From Planctomycetota bacterium (lineage in GTDB: Bacteria; Planctomycetota; Phycisphaerae; SM23-33), in assembly GCA_022705325.1 (NCBI GenBank), contig JAKJER010000023.1, positions 1-64,000 on the forward strand: a DNA stretch of 64,000 bases. Reading direction: 5' to 3'. Each line of letters starts with the position of its first letter. The stretch's first letter is position 1. The position numbers and the translations under genes were made by a program. Below are positions 16,965 to 25,373 of the stretch, one piece after another. The notes under the pieces were generated by a model. That model searched no databases, was not told the origin of the DNA, and saw only the letters and a list, made by a program, of their open reading frames with translations.

Positions 16965-19667
16965 CTACTTCTCCACCACGTCCGGCTTGGGCGTGGTCAC
17001 CGTCACCACGTACGGGGGCGAGAGGTACTTCTTGCCCGCGGCGGCTACGTCGGCCGGCGCGATCTCGCGGTAGAGCTTCAGCATTCGCTGGCGGAAATCG
17101 TAGCCCAGATCGTACGTCTCGTCCAGCGCCGCCGACAAGGCCAGGCTGGACATCTCCTGGTTGTCGAGGATCTCGGCCGTCGCGATGGTGTTCACCGCCC
17201 GGTCGATCTCGGCCTGGGTCGGGGTGTAGGACGCCGCGCGGGTGAGTTGTTTCTCGATGATCCCCACGACGTTGGCGGCCTGCTCGGGCTGGCAGGCGGC
17301 GTAGGTCAGGAACGCGCCGGGCGCCAGGCCGGGCCAGTTGTACGCGTGCACCACGTAGACCAACTGCTTGCCCCGCAGTTCCTCGTGCAGCCAGCCCGCG
17401 GGCAGTTGATAGCCGCTGATGATGGTGTCCAGCACGTTCAGGGCCAGCCGCTCCTTCACGTCGTGTACCGTCAGGCCGGGGTGGCCGACCATGATGGCGG
17501 CCACCTTGTTCCGGGTGGGCAGGACGTACCGCTCTCCGCCCTTCTTGACGGTCCGCGGGGCGACCGTGGGCAGTACCACCTGTCCGCCGGGCATCTTGCC
17601 CAGGAACGTGCGGATCTTCTCGCGGGCGGCCTTCGGGTCGAACTTGCCGTAGATCGCCAGGCAGCTCGATCCCGCGTGCACGGTGCGGCGATAGTGTTCG
17701 CGGACCTGCTCGACGGTCGCCTTCTGGAGCACCTCGATGCGCCCGGTCGGCATCAGGGCGTAGGGCGAGCCCTCGAAGAACTTGCCGAAGAAGAACTTGC
17801 GGGATTGGGTGGACCACTCCTCGTCCACCTGCTTGGCTGCGTCGATCAGGATCGGGCGGAGGATCTCCAACTCGTCCTTCGTGAAGTCCGGGCGGACGAC
17901 GATGTCGGCGAAGACCTCCAGGGCCTTGTCGAAACGGTCCTCCAGCACCGTCGCCTGCCAGTAGAAGCTGTTCGAGCCGCACGCGCCCCGGACGCTGCCG
18001 CCGGCCTCGTCGAAGAACTCCGCGATCTGCCTGGCGCTCCGTCCGGCGGCGCCCTTGGTGCTCAGCGACATCGTCAGCGAGCCCAGGCCGTTGGTCTGCG
18101 CGTCCTCGACCATCAGCCCGCCCTTGGTCACCATCGCCATCGACACCAGGCCGACCGCGTCGTTGGGCGCCAGCACCACCCGCAGGCCGTTGTCCAGCGT
18201 GAACGTCTCGGGCCGCCCGGCCTCCTTCCGCTGGGCGGCGGCCTCGGCCGAGGCGAACTTCGACGCGGGCACCATGCGGGTGATGGCCATCCGGTCGAAC
18301 GTGAAGTACTTGCCCGCCGCCTTCTGCACCTGCTCGCCGGTCACCGCCTGGATGCGGTTGGTGTAGTTCCGGGAGAAGTCGATGTCGCCCGTGGCCATGT
18401 AGTCGCTGGCCAGCGTTTCGGCGATGCTCTCGACCGTTTGCTGCGAATGGACGTAGGCGGCGGTCTTGCGCCGCTTGGCCCGCTGGAGTTCGGCGGCGTC
18501 CACGCCTTCCTTGATGATCAGCTTCAGTTCGTCCAGGATGGCCTGCTCGGCCTGGTCGGCCTTGTCGGCCGCCGATCGGAACATGATGGCGAACGACCCG
18601 GTGCCCCACGCGGGCGTCCAGGAACTGCTGGCCACCGAAGTGACCAGCTTCTTCTGGCGCTGGACCTTCTCGACCAGCCGGCTGGAGGCCCCGCCGGTCA
18701 GCAGTTCGTCCAGCACGTCCAGGGCGTAGAGGTCGCCGTGGACCAGCGGGATCGTCAGGAAGCTCATGTGCTGCAAGGTTTCCTGGAGGGCGGGGTGGGG
18801 GTGGACGATGCGGCTGACGCCCGCCAGCGGGCGGACGGGGGGCAGGTCGTGGCGGACGGCCCGTCCGCGGGGCATCGGCGCGAACGCGCGACGCACCTGT
18901 TCGAGCGCGCCGTCGACGTCGACGTCGCCCGCCACCACGAACACCATGTTCTGGGACGCGTACATCAGCGCGTGGTAGCTCTTGACGTCCTCGAGGGTCA
19001 CGCGGCGCAGCGGGTCCATGAAACCGATCACCGGGACCGCCGCAGGGTGGCCCGCGTACACGTTGGCCGAGTGCGCGTACCAGATCTGGCGGTCGGGGTT
19101 GTCCTTGCCCATCTCCAGCTCGCGCTGCACCACCCCGTGCTCGCGCTCGAAGTCCTCCTTCCGGATCTCGGCGTTGACCATCCAGTCGGCGATCAGGTCC
19201 ACGCAGGCGCTGGTCTGCGTGGCCGCCGCCGAGATGTAGTACATCGTGTGGTCCAGGCTCGTGTAGGCGTTGGACTGCCCGCCGATGGCTTCGATGGTGG
19301 GGCGGGTGGATCGAGCGGGCCCGCCCTCGTCGTCCGTCACGGCGCCCTTGGCCACCAGGTGCTCCAGCAGGTGGCTCAGGCCGCAGCCCAGCCACTGGCC
19401 CTCGTACAGCCCGCCCGCCTGGACGTGGGCGCTGACGGTGACCACCGGGCTGGACCGCACGGGCTTGATGATGACCGTCAGGCCGTTGGACAGCTTGGCC
19501 ACCACCGCGCCCTGGGCGTGCTGCACCAGCGCGGTCACATCCAGCATCTCCGGCGACGCGGGCGCGGGGCGCGTGGTCGCCGCGGGCGGCTCGGCCGCCG
19601 GAACGAGCGACGGAGTCAGAAGTCCGCAAACGAGCATGGCTGCGGCTAGCGCGTATCTGGCAATCAT
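16965..19667 (-). CDS. Periplasmic M16 zinc peptidase, two-domain
   Basis: A 900-residue exported peptidase. Residues 1-26 form a Sec signal peptide (ARYALAAAMLVCGLLTPSLVPAA). The first half holds the inverted zinc motif HLLEH (99-103), with the third zinc ligand E183 in EREHGVVQRE (about 80 residues on, the family spacing). The second half is the paralogous but catalytically inactive half (FFDEAGGSVRGACGSNSFYW), as usual for two-half M16 enzymes. Start 19667 is chosen because the signal peptide begins there and AGGAA lies upstream; the frame upstream contains no signal. Such enzymes degrade or process periplasmic peptides and proteins. It is the first gene of the run toward 12993. Confidence 0.93.
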   Translation of the reverse strand: MIARYALAAAMLVCGLLTPSLVPAAEPPAATTRPAPASPEMLDVTALVQHAQGAVVAKLSNGLTVIIKPVRSSPVVTVSAHVQAGGLYEGQWLGCGLSHLLEHLVAKGAVTDDEGGPARSTRPTIEAIGGQSNAYTSLDHTMYYISAAATQTSACVDLIADWMVNAEIRKEDFEREHGVVQRELEMGKDNPDRQIWYAHSANVYAGHPAAVPVIGFMDPLRRVTLEDVKSYHALMYASQNMVFVVAGDVDVDGALEQVRRAFAPMPRGRAVRHDLPPVRPLAGVSRIVHPHPALQETLQHMSFLTIPLVHGDLYALDVLDELLTGGASSRLVEKVQRQKKLVTSVASSSWTPAWGTGSFAIMFRSAADKADQAEQAILDELKLIIKEGVDAAELQRAKRRKTAAYVHSQQTVESIAETLASDYMATGDIDFSRNYTNRIQAVTGEQVQKAAGKYFTFDRMAITRMVPASKFASAEAAAQRKEAGRPETFTLDNGLRVVLAPNDAVGLVSMAMVTKGGLMVEDAQTNGLGSLTMSLSTKGAAGRSARQIAEFFDEAGGSVRGACGSNSFYWQATVLEDRFDKALEVFADIVVRPDFTKDELEILRPILIDAAKQVDEEWSTQSRKFFFGKFFEGSPYALMPTGRIEVLQKATVEQVREHYRRTVHAGSSCLAIYGKFDPKAAREKIRTFLGKMPGGQVVLPTVAPRTVKKGGERYVLPTRNKVAAIMVGHPGLTVHDVKERLALNVLDTIISGYQLPAGWLHEELRGKQLVYVVHAYNWPGLAPGAFLTYAACQPEQAANVVGIIEKQLTRAASYTPTQAEIDRAVNTIATAEILDNQEMSSLALSAALDETYDLGYDFRQRMLKLYREIAPADVAAAGKKYLSPPYVVTVTTPKPDVVEK

Positions 19668-19861
19668 GATGCTGTTCCTGTACGGGACCGGGCCGGTCCG
19701 CGGGGCCCGGTCCGTCCGGGGCCCGCCGACTGCCTCGCGTCCCGCTTCCATCTTAGCGCTGTCGGAACCGACCGCGCCGCTGCGACGACCGACTCCAGTT
19801 CGCGGGCAAGGCCCGCCGGAAACCTCCCCCCAGGGGGCAGGCCCGTGGACGGTCGCGGCCC

Positions 19862-20344
19862 TCACTGGGTGGGGCTGGGCGGCTCGGTTTCGACGTCGTT
19901 GAGGTAGGCCAGCGTGCGGTCCAGTTCGCTCTGGAGGTGGCGCACCCGCAGCAGGCTGCGGACGCGGGTGGTCAACTCCAGGCGGTTGACCGGCTTGGTG
20001 ATGAAGTCATCGGTCCCGCTCTCGACCCCGCGCTCGATGTCGCCCAGTTCGTTCAGCGCCGTGACCATGATGATCGGGATGTCGCGAGTGGCCGGGGCGC
20101 TCTTGAGCTTGCGGCAGACCTCGAAGCCGCTCATCCGCGGCATCATGATGTCCAGCAGGATCAGGTCCGGGCTCTCCCGCGAGACCTTCTCCAGGGCGTC
20201 GATGCCGTCGACGGCCGTCGCGATCTGACAGCCCAGCTTGTCCAGGTAGGCCACCAGCAGCTCGAGGTTCTGGGGGTTGTCGTCGACGACCAGGACCTTG
20301 CTCTGGGCGATCTTCGCGTCTTCGGAGGCTGTCGGTTCGCTCAT
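19862..20344 (-). CDS. Single-domain response regulator
   Basis: A 160-residue stand-alone receiver domain, residues about 16-135: DD at 21-22, phosphoacceptor D65 (LILLDIMMPRMSG), T95 (VTALN), K117 (ITKPVN). The C-terminal helix continues about 25 residues without an output domain, so it probably signals by protein contact (for example with a kinase or diguanylate enzyme), like DivK/CheY-type proteins. The ATG at 20344 is chosen over 20359 because GGAGAG lies seven bases before it. The M16 gene is 194 bases downstream, so linkage is uncertain. Confidence 0.88.
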   Translation of the reverse strand: MSEPTASEDAKIAQSKVLVVDDNPQNLELLVAYLDKLGCQIATAVDGIDALEKVSRESPDLILLDIMMPRMSGFEVCRKLKSAPATRDIPIIMVTALNELGDIERGVESGTDDFITKPVNRLELTTRVRSLLRVRHLQSELDRTLAYLNDVETEPPSPTQ

Positions 20345-20480
20345 GTTGTTGCTCTCCATGGCCGGGCATGACGCCCCGGCAAAGGAAAGAGCCTAGCCAA
20401 TGACGGCCCAAATAGCAACCCCGCTCCCGGCGGAACCCCAGCCCAGGCCCGCCCGACGGGCCTCGCGGGGACGCCTCAGC

Positions 20481-20501
20481 CGACAGGCGAGACGCCTGTC
20501 G
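20481..20501. repeat. Palindromic intergenic repeat (GACAGGCG family)
   Basis: A perfect 9-bp inverted repeat, CGACAGGCG-AGA-CGCCTGTCG. A near copy lies at 56572-56590 (GACAGGCG-TCT-CGCCCGTC), also intergenic. No T-run follows, so a terminator role is unlikely; it looks like a dispersed REP-like palindrome. Confidence 0.5.
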
Positions 20502-20594
20502 TACCATCGCCCGACGCGCCTTGCGGCCGGGGATGTCCCTGGCCCGCCGCCGCGTACCACGTGTAGAATGTGCGTCCGAATCGGAGACAACCGC

Positions 20595-21407
20595 ATGACC
20601 ATGAACACATCGATCCGCACCGGCCTGGCCGCCGCGATGCTGTGGGCCCTGGCGGCCGCCGCCCCGGCCGGCCAGACCCAGCCCCAACGACGCGAGTGGA
20701 CCGTGGACGGCACGACCCGCGAGGCCCTGGTGTGCGCACCCGCATCAGCCGCCAAGACCGACTCGCCGCTGGTCTTCGGCTTTCACGGGCACGGCGGGAC
20801 CATGCGCAATGCCGCCGCCAGCTTCCGCCTGCACGAGTGCTGGGGCGAGGCCGTCGTCGTCTACATGCAGGGCCTGCCCACGCCGGGCGCCCTCACCGAC
20901 CCCGAGGGCAAGAAGCCCGGCTGGCAGAAGGCTGTCGGAGACCAGGGCGACCGCGACCTGAAGTTCTTCGACGCCGTCCTGGCCTCGATGAAGAAGGACT
21001 ACAAGATCGACCCCAAGCGCATCTACGCCACGGGCCACTCCAACGGCGGGGCGTTCACGTACCTGCTGTGGTCGGCCCGGGGCGAGACCTTCGCGGCCGT
21101 CGCGCCCTCCGGATCGGCCGCCCGCAACGCACGCGAACTCAAGCCCAAGCCCGCCCTGCACCTGGCCGGCAAGACCGACCCGCTGGTCCGCTTCCGCTGG
21201 CAGGAACTGATGATGCAGGCGGTCCGCCGCATCAACGGCTGCGAAGAGACGGGCAAGCCGTGGGCCTCCAGCGGCGACCTGACCGGCACGATCTACCCGT
21301 CCAAGGGCGGCACGCCGCTGGTCACGCTGATCCACCCCGGCGGCCACAAGTTCCCCCGCGAGGCGCCCGAACTGATCGTGCGGTTCTTCAAGGAGCACGG
21401 CCCATAA
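20595..21407 (+). CDS. LpqC/polyhydroxybutyrate-depolymerase-like esterase, secreted
   Basis: A 270-residue alpha/beta hydrolase with a signal peptide (about residues 1-27, GLAAAMLWALAAAAPAG). Oxyanion segment FHGHGG is at 63-68, nucleophile S149 in GHSNGG, acid D195 in GKTDPLV, and H251 in HPGGHKF. This is the pattern of the LpqC / feruloyl esterase-like / PHB depolymerase family (esterases acting on feruloyl- or hydroxyalkanoate-type esters). The ATG at 20595 has GGAG 8 bases upstream; a longer frame exists upstream without support. In this neighbourhood it fits removal of ester decorations from plant or algal polysaccharide, but the substrate is inferred. It diverges from the response regulator across 250 bases. 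Confidence 0.85.
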   Translation: MTMNTSIRTGLAAAMLWALAAAAPAGQTQPQRREWTVDGTTREALVCAPASAAKTDSPLVFGFHGHGGTMRNAAASFRLHECWGEAVVVYMQGLPTPGALTDPEGKKPGWQKAVGDQGDRDLKFFDAVLASMKKDYKIDPKRIYATGHSNGGAFTYLLWSARGETFAAVAPSGSAARNARELKPKPALHLAGKTDPLVRFRWQELMMQAVRRINGCEETGKPWASSGDLTGTIYPSKGGTPLVTLIHPGGHKFPREAPELIVRFFKEHGP

Positions 21408-21515
21408 CTCGCCGGGGGCAGTTGTCCGCAAGCGCATTGCAGGCGTTGCGAAACGCCCGACGGCGCCGCCACAGATGTTGTTGAGCGCCGGGGATCCTTC
21501 CAGACGTCCCGAGAA

Positions 21516-22994
21516 CTACTCCACCTGCACGCACACGTGGCCGGTGGCTGTCTGGCCGTGACGATCGGTCCGCCGGACGCGGACGAGATACTGGCCCGGC
21601 TTGGCGTAGCGATGCTTGAGCACGGCGTAGCCGTCCTTGGCCAGGTGCTTGACGTTGCCGTCGCTCTTGCTCTGTTGCGACGGGCTGTGGTCGCCGAAGT
21701 CCCACGTCTCTTCGCCATCTGTCGTGGCGAACGTGCGGACCTTGAAGGTGATCTCGTCGCCCGCGTGCAGGCCGAGCGTGGGATGACAGGTCACGTGAAT
21801 GGCGGGCGGGAAGGGCTTGGCCTTGTCCCGGTCGTGCACGTGGACGATGGCGAAGTCGTACTCGCTGTGCCCGGCGGAGTCGGTCACCTTGAGCACCTCG
21901 CTGTAATAGCCGCTCTTGTCGTAGGTCCGCCGGACAGTCGCTCCGGACGCCTTCGTGCCGTCGCAGAAGGTCCACTCGTACGAGACGATCCGGCCTTCGG
22001 CGCTCCATGACCGCGAGCCATCCAGCGTGACGGTCTGTCCGGTCCGGATCAGGTGGTGGGGGCGGGCGACGGCGATCAGCTTGGGCTTCTGCTCGCGGAG
22101 GTAAGCCTCCCAGGCGAACGCGTAGGCCTCCTGGCAGCCCCACAGGCCGGAGGGCTGTCGGCAGAAGATGTCGAAGTGCAGGTGCGTCCACCCGCCGCTG
22201 CCGCCCTCCTTGCCCAGCAGCCCCAGCCGGGCGCCCGCCTTGACCGTCATGCCCGGCTTGATCGACGCGTCGATGGCGAAGAAGTGGCTGTAGCGGTAGT
22301 ACCATCCGCGGGCGTCCAGGATGTACACCACGTCGTATCGCGGCTTGACCGGCGTGCCCTCGTGCCCGTCGAGCCGGGCAGCGCCCACCGAGACCACCAG
22401 GCCGTCGGTCGCGGCGACGACCTCCGTGAGGGCTTCGCACCCGCCGAAATCCAGACCGTAATGGTAATAGATCCTGCGGACCTTGGGGTCGTCGCAGGCG
22501 TTGACGTAGCAGGGCTCGTTGGCCATCTGGGTGGACGAGGCGAACCACCGCTGGCGAACGGGGTAGCGGAAGGTATCCGGGCGGACGAGGGGTGAGCGGG
22601 CCGGCCAGAGACGCAGGCGGGCGTCGGTCCGCAGTCCCCAGGCGTCGGAGGAACTGTTGGCGGTGAAGCCCCGGGTGATGGGGCAATCGATCCGCACGCC
22701 GCCCAGCTCCTGCGGCAGGCGGTAGGTGGAGCAGGTGAGCCAGCCTTCCCGGCCGTTGACCTCGACGCGGACGCGGGCGTCGCGCACGGCCTGGCGGAGG
22801 TCGTCGCACGTCTCCTTGAGTTCCAGCAGCTTCACCGTGGCCTTGCTGCCGTCGCACAGCTCCAGCTCGCGCGACTCGCCCAGGTTCAGATCGATCGCGC
22901 GGACCAGCGGCTGGAGGGTCGGCGCGGGGGGCTCGGCGAGGATCGGCAGGGCCAGTGCCAGGACCGTCAGGCACGTCAGCAGGCGCGTGGGCAT
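21516..22994 (-). CDS. M23 (LytM) peptidase with PKD-like domains
   Basis: A 492-residue exported protein with a signal peptide in residues 1-20 (LLTCLTVLALALPILA). The peptidase domain is at about 160-300: HxxxD motif with H178 and D182 (YYHYGLDFGG), H237 and the HxH motif H271/H273 (WTHLHFD), all the usual LytM zinc and catalytic residues. C-terminal residues 310-490 look like two PKD-type domains (VTLDGSRSWSAEGRIVSYEW; EETWDFGDHSP). The enzyme probably cuts peptide cross-links in peptidoglycan or a secreted matrix. The start at 22994 has AAAGGA nearby. It lies 96 bases downstream of the prepilin-like gene on the same strand. Confidence 0.9.
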   Translation of the reverse strand: MPTRLLTCLTVLALALPILAEPPAPTLQPLVRAIDLNLGESRELELCDGSKATVKLLELKETCDDLRQAVRDARVRVEVNGREGWLTCSTYRLPQELGGVRIDCPITRGFTANSSSDAWGLRTDARLRLWPARSPLVRPDTFRYPVRQRWFASSTQMANEPCYVNACDDPKVRRIYYHYGLDFGGCEALTEVVAATDGLVVSVGAARLDGHEGTPVKPRYDVVYILDARGWYYRYSHFFAIDASIKPGMTVKAGARLGLLGKEGGSGGWTHLHFDIFCRQPSGLWGCQEAYAFAWEAYLREQKPKLIAVARPHHLIRTGQTVTLDGSRSWSAEGRIVSYEWTFCDGTKASGATVRRTYDKSGYYSEVLKVTDSAGHSEYDFAIVHVHDRDKAKPFPPAIHVTCHPTLGLHAGDEITFKVRTFATTDGEETWDFGDHSPSQQSKSDGNVKHLAKDGYAVLKHRYAKPGQYLVRVRRTDRHGQTATGHVCVQVE

Positions 22995-23089
22995 GGCGGA
23001 GTCCTTTCAGGTAGTCCTGGAAGTGATAACTCGCGGAGGCGCGGCCTTATTTCGGTGCGGTCATGCCGTGGCAGAGCGGCCGGGGGAGG

Positions 23090-23839
23090 CTAGCGCGGCA
23101 TGGGCCACCAGAAGTCCTGGCCGCCGTCGTTCCAATACGGTTCGCAGTAGGCCCATTCGATCCACCCCACCGAGCCGTTGATGAACCCGCCGGTCATTCC
23201 GGAGGGGAGGAAAGGCTTCTCCGGCACGTCGTGCCCGAGATAGGCGGCTCGCTTGTCCACGGTCAGGCAGGACCACAGGGCGTACTTGGAGGGGGCGTTC
23301 TGGTGGCGCAGGAGGGGGAGGCTGCCCTCGGGAACCAGGGCCCGTCCGCTGCCGGGCTCGAAGTTGAGGTACTGGTACGTGGAGTAGTGGTAGGCGTAGC
23401 CGGACAGGCTGTTCCAGCCGGGCACCTCGGGCCCGCGGACCTTCTTGATCGGTCCCGGGCAGAACATGGCCGACTCCGCCTCGCTGACCACGTACGAGTC
23501 GGTGCCGGAGAGGATCTGCCGGGAGATCGGCGTGGGCACGTAGGGCGTGAAGAAGGTCTTGTGGAGGTCGAAGGACGGACGGGGGGCCGGGTTGTTCTGG
23601 TACATGACGTGCGGCAGGTAGGGGCCGTCGCGAGCGGGGAAAAAGTCGCGGTTCTCGCCGGCGTAGGAGAACGAACCGCTCAGGATGGCCTTGACGCGGG
23701 TGGCGCAGACGGCCCGGACCGTCAGCACCCTCGCCCGCTGCAGCGTGGGCACGAGCATGCTCAGCAGCAGCGAGATGATCGAGACGACCACCAACAGTTC
23801 GACCAGCGTGAACGCGCGTTGTCTACGGCTCATGGGCAT
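23090..23839 (-). CDS. Type IV pilin/pseudopilin-like protein (prepilin N-terminus)
   Basis: A 249-residue protein with the N-terminal methylation motif RRQRAFTLVELLVVVSIISLLLSMLVPTLQRARVLT: cleavage is expected between A and F, and the glutamate at position +5 is present. This is the planctomycete prepilin-type pseudopilin family, with a short soluble beta-rich domain after a long helix. It likely assembles in a type IV pilus or type II secretion pseudopilus; no assembly genes are in the window. ATGs are at 23839 and 23833, both without a clear ribosome site; the first is annotated. A TATAAT box lies 30 bases upstream (23869-23874). Confidence 0.88.
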   Translation of the reverse strand: MPMSRRQRAFTLVELLVVVSIISLLLSMLVPTLQRARVLTVRAVCATRVKAILSGSFSYAGENRDFFPARDGPYLPHVMYQNNPAPRPSFDLHKTFFTPYVPTPISRQILSGTDSYVVSEAESAMFCPGPIKKVRGPEVPGWNSLSGYAYHYSTYQYLNFEPGSGRALVPEGSLPLLRHQNAPSKYALWSCLTVDKRAAYLGHDVPEKPFLPSGMTGGFINGSVGWIEWAYCEPYWNDGGQDFWWPMPR

Positions 23840-23868
23840 CAACAGTACCGCTACGGTGTTTCAGTCTC

Positions 23869-23874
23869 ATTATA
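23869..23874 (-). promoter_or_regulatory. -10 box upstream of the prepilin-like gene
   Basis: Minus strand TATAAT, a perfect -10 hexamer 30 bases before the ATG at 23839. I see no good -35 hexamer at the right distance, so the promoter is only partly supported. Confidence 0.4.
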
Positions 23875-23923
23875 CGTTCAGTGCGGTCTCTCCGGGGAGC
23901 CGGATTCATCGCAGAAGCCCCGC

Positions 23924-25141
23924 TCACACCTTGTCCAGCCCTTCGCGGGGCACGTTCAGCTTGGGGTCGAGCTTCTCGTTGGCCTGGATCATCTGGTCCC
24001 AGGTGACCATCTTCCCGCCGTAGGCGGCGATGCGGCCGAGCACGCCGGTGAGGGTCGAGTTGGCGGCTTCGGCGGCGTTGTTGAGGAGTTTGCCGGTCGC
24101 GATGGAGTCGCAGAAGTTCTTGATGTTGGCGATGGCTCCGTCGCGGTAGATGGAGTTGGTCTGCCCGCCCCGGTAGCCGCCGTGCTGGGCGCGGATGTTG
24201 ACCAGCCCGCCGTAGTGGGTCTCGCAGGTGCCCTTGTCGCCGTAGAGGCGGACGCACAGGTCGCCGTACTGCACGCTGAACTGGGTGCCGCTGAAGTCCA
24301 CCAGCACGTCGTTGGGATACCAGTAGGTGACGATGAAGTGGTCCCAGCAGTCGCCCACGTCGATGCGGGCCTTGCGCCCGCCGGTGCCCTGGGCCTTGAT
24401 GGGCGTGGCCTGAAGCAGCCAGTTGGTCACGTCCAGCACGTGCACGAACTGCTCGACGATGATGTCGCCCGAGAGGGCGATGTCGAACACCCAGTTGCGC
24501 AGGCGGGCGGCCTCGGTGCCCGGCTGGGCGTGGAGGCCCAGGCGCCCGCCGTGGTAGTAGGTGTGGCTCATCACGGGCTTGCCGATCAGCCCCTCGTGCA
24601 CCCGCTTGACCGCCTCGATGTAGAACTCGTTGGCCCGCGTCTGGAAGTCCACCAGGAAGCTCAGCTTGGAGGACTGGGCCTTCTTGCCCGAGTCGGTGAT
24701 CTGCCGGCAGCCGGGGACGTCCACCGCCACCGGCTTGGCCAGGTACACGTGCTTGCCCGCGTCGACGGCGTCGGCGGCCTGCTGCGGGTGGAAGTACGGC
24801 GGGCTGATGATGGCCACCGCGTCGAGCTTGCCCGCGAGCATCTGCTTGTAGCCGTCGAGCCCCTTGAACCGCTGGGCGGGCTCGATCTTGAGGGCGTCGC
24901 CCGCGGCGTTGGCGCGGTCGGCGAAGTAGTCGTGGACCGCGATGGTCTTGGCCTTGCCGCTCTTGTTGAACAGGTCGCCGATCCATTTGCCCCGCCCGCC
25001 CGTTCCGATGACGCCCACCTCGACCATGGAGTTGGCCGGCGCGCCGCGGACCGATTCGCTGGAGACGATGGTGAAGGCGGCAGCCGCCGCCGTGGCCTTG
25101 AGCACGTCCCGCCGTCCGACCTGAGCCTTCGATTCCGCCAT
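23924..25141 (-). CDS. Gfo/Idh/MocA oxidoreductase with Tat signal
   Basis: A 405-residue exported NAD(P)-dependent oxidoreductase-like protein. Residues 1-33 are a Tat signal (GRRDVLKATAAAAAF). Then a Rossmann fold with VEVGVIGTGGRGKWIG (41-56). The catalytic Lys is in LAKPVAV, where the more usual form is EKPVAV, so the Glu is replaced by Ala. The C-terminal alpha/beta domain includes FVDFQTRANEFYIEAVKRVHEG and GDIIVEQFVHVLDVTNW. Such proteins act on sugars or inositol derivatives; the substrate is not visible. ATG 25141 follows AAAGGAA. It diverges from the third PEP-CTERM gene across a 232-base two-promoter region. Confidence 0.92.
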   Translation of the reverse strand: MAESKAQVGRRDVLKATAAAAAFTIVSSESVRGAPANSMVEVGVIGTGGRGKWIGDLFNKSGKAKTIAVHDYFADRANAAGDALKIEPAQRFKGLDGYKQMLAGKLDAVAIISPPYFHPQQAADAVDAGKHVYLAKPVAVDVPGCRQITDSGKKAQSSKLSFLVDFQTRANEFYIEAVKRVHEGLIGKPVMSHTYYHGGRLGLHAQPGTEAARLRNWVFDIALSGDIIVEQFVHVLDVTNWLLQATPIKAQGTGGRKARIDVGDCWDHFIVTYWYPNDVLVDFSGTQFSVQYGDLCVRLYGDKGTCETHYGGLVNIRAQHGGYRGGQTNSIYRDGAIANIKNFCDSIATGKLLNNAAEAANSTLTGVLGRIAAYGGKMVTWDQMIQANEKLDPKLNVPREGLDKV

Positions 25142-25176
25142 GACCGTTCCTTTCCGGTTAGGGTAGCATCCGTGCG

Positions 25177-25205
25177 AGCATAGCCCTCGTCCGCACCTGC
25201 GTCAA
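25177..25205 (-). promoter_or_regulatory. Promoter of the Gfo/Idh oxidoreductase gene
   Basis: Minus strand TTGACG (25205-25200), 17-bp spacer, TATGCT (25182-25177). It lies about 40 bases before the ATG at 25141. Confidence 0.55.
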
Positions 25206-25219
25206 GACAGGAATGAGAC

Positions 25220-25247
25220 TTGACAGATACACGAAAGTGGCGACAAT
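25220..25247 (+). promoter_or_regulatory. Promoter of the third PEP-CTERM gene
   Basis: Plus strand TTGACA (25220-25225), 16-bp spacer, GACAAT (25242-25247). The start would fall near 25254, leaving a 120-base leader that contains the hairpin at 25262-25282. Confidence 0.5.
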
Positions 25248-25261
25248 AACACGATTACCAT

Positions 25262-25282
25262 CGGCCGGTCCTCAGCCGGCCG
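25262..25282 (+). promoter_or_regulatory. Leader hairpin of the third PEP-CTERM gene
   Basis: Perfect 7-bp stem CGGCCGG (25262-25268) with CCGGCCG (25276-25282), seven-base loop. It lies within the predicted 5' leader close to the transcription start and could protect or regulate the transcript. Confidence 0.35.
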
Positions 25283-25373
25283 CAAACGGAGACCGAACAA
25301 GGCGATCCGCCAAAGGATCATCTGCCTGCGCGGAATGGAGTTGTATCTGCCCAGTGCGGCAAAGGAGACGAAG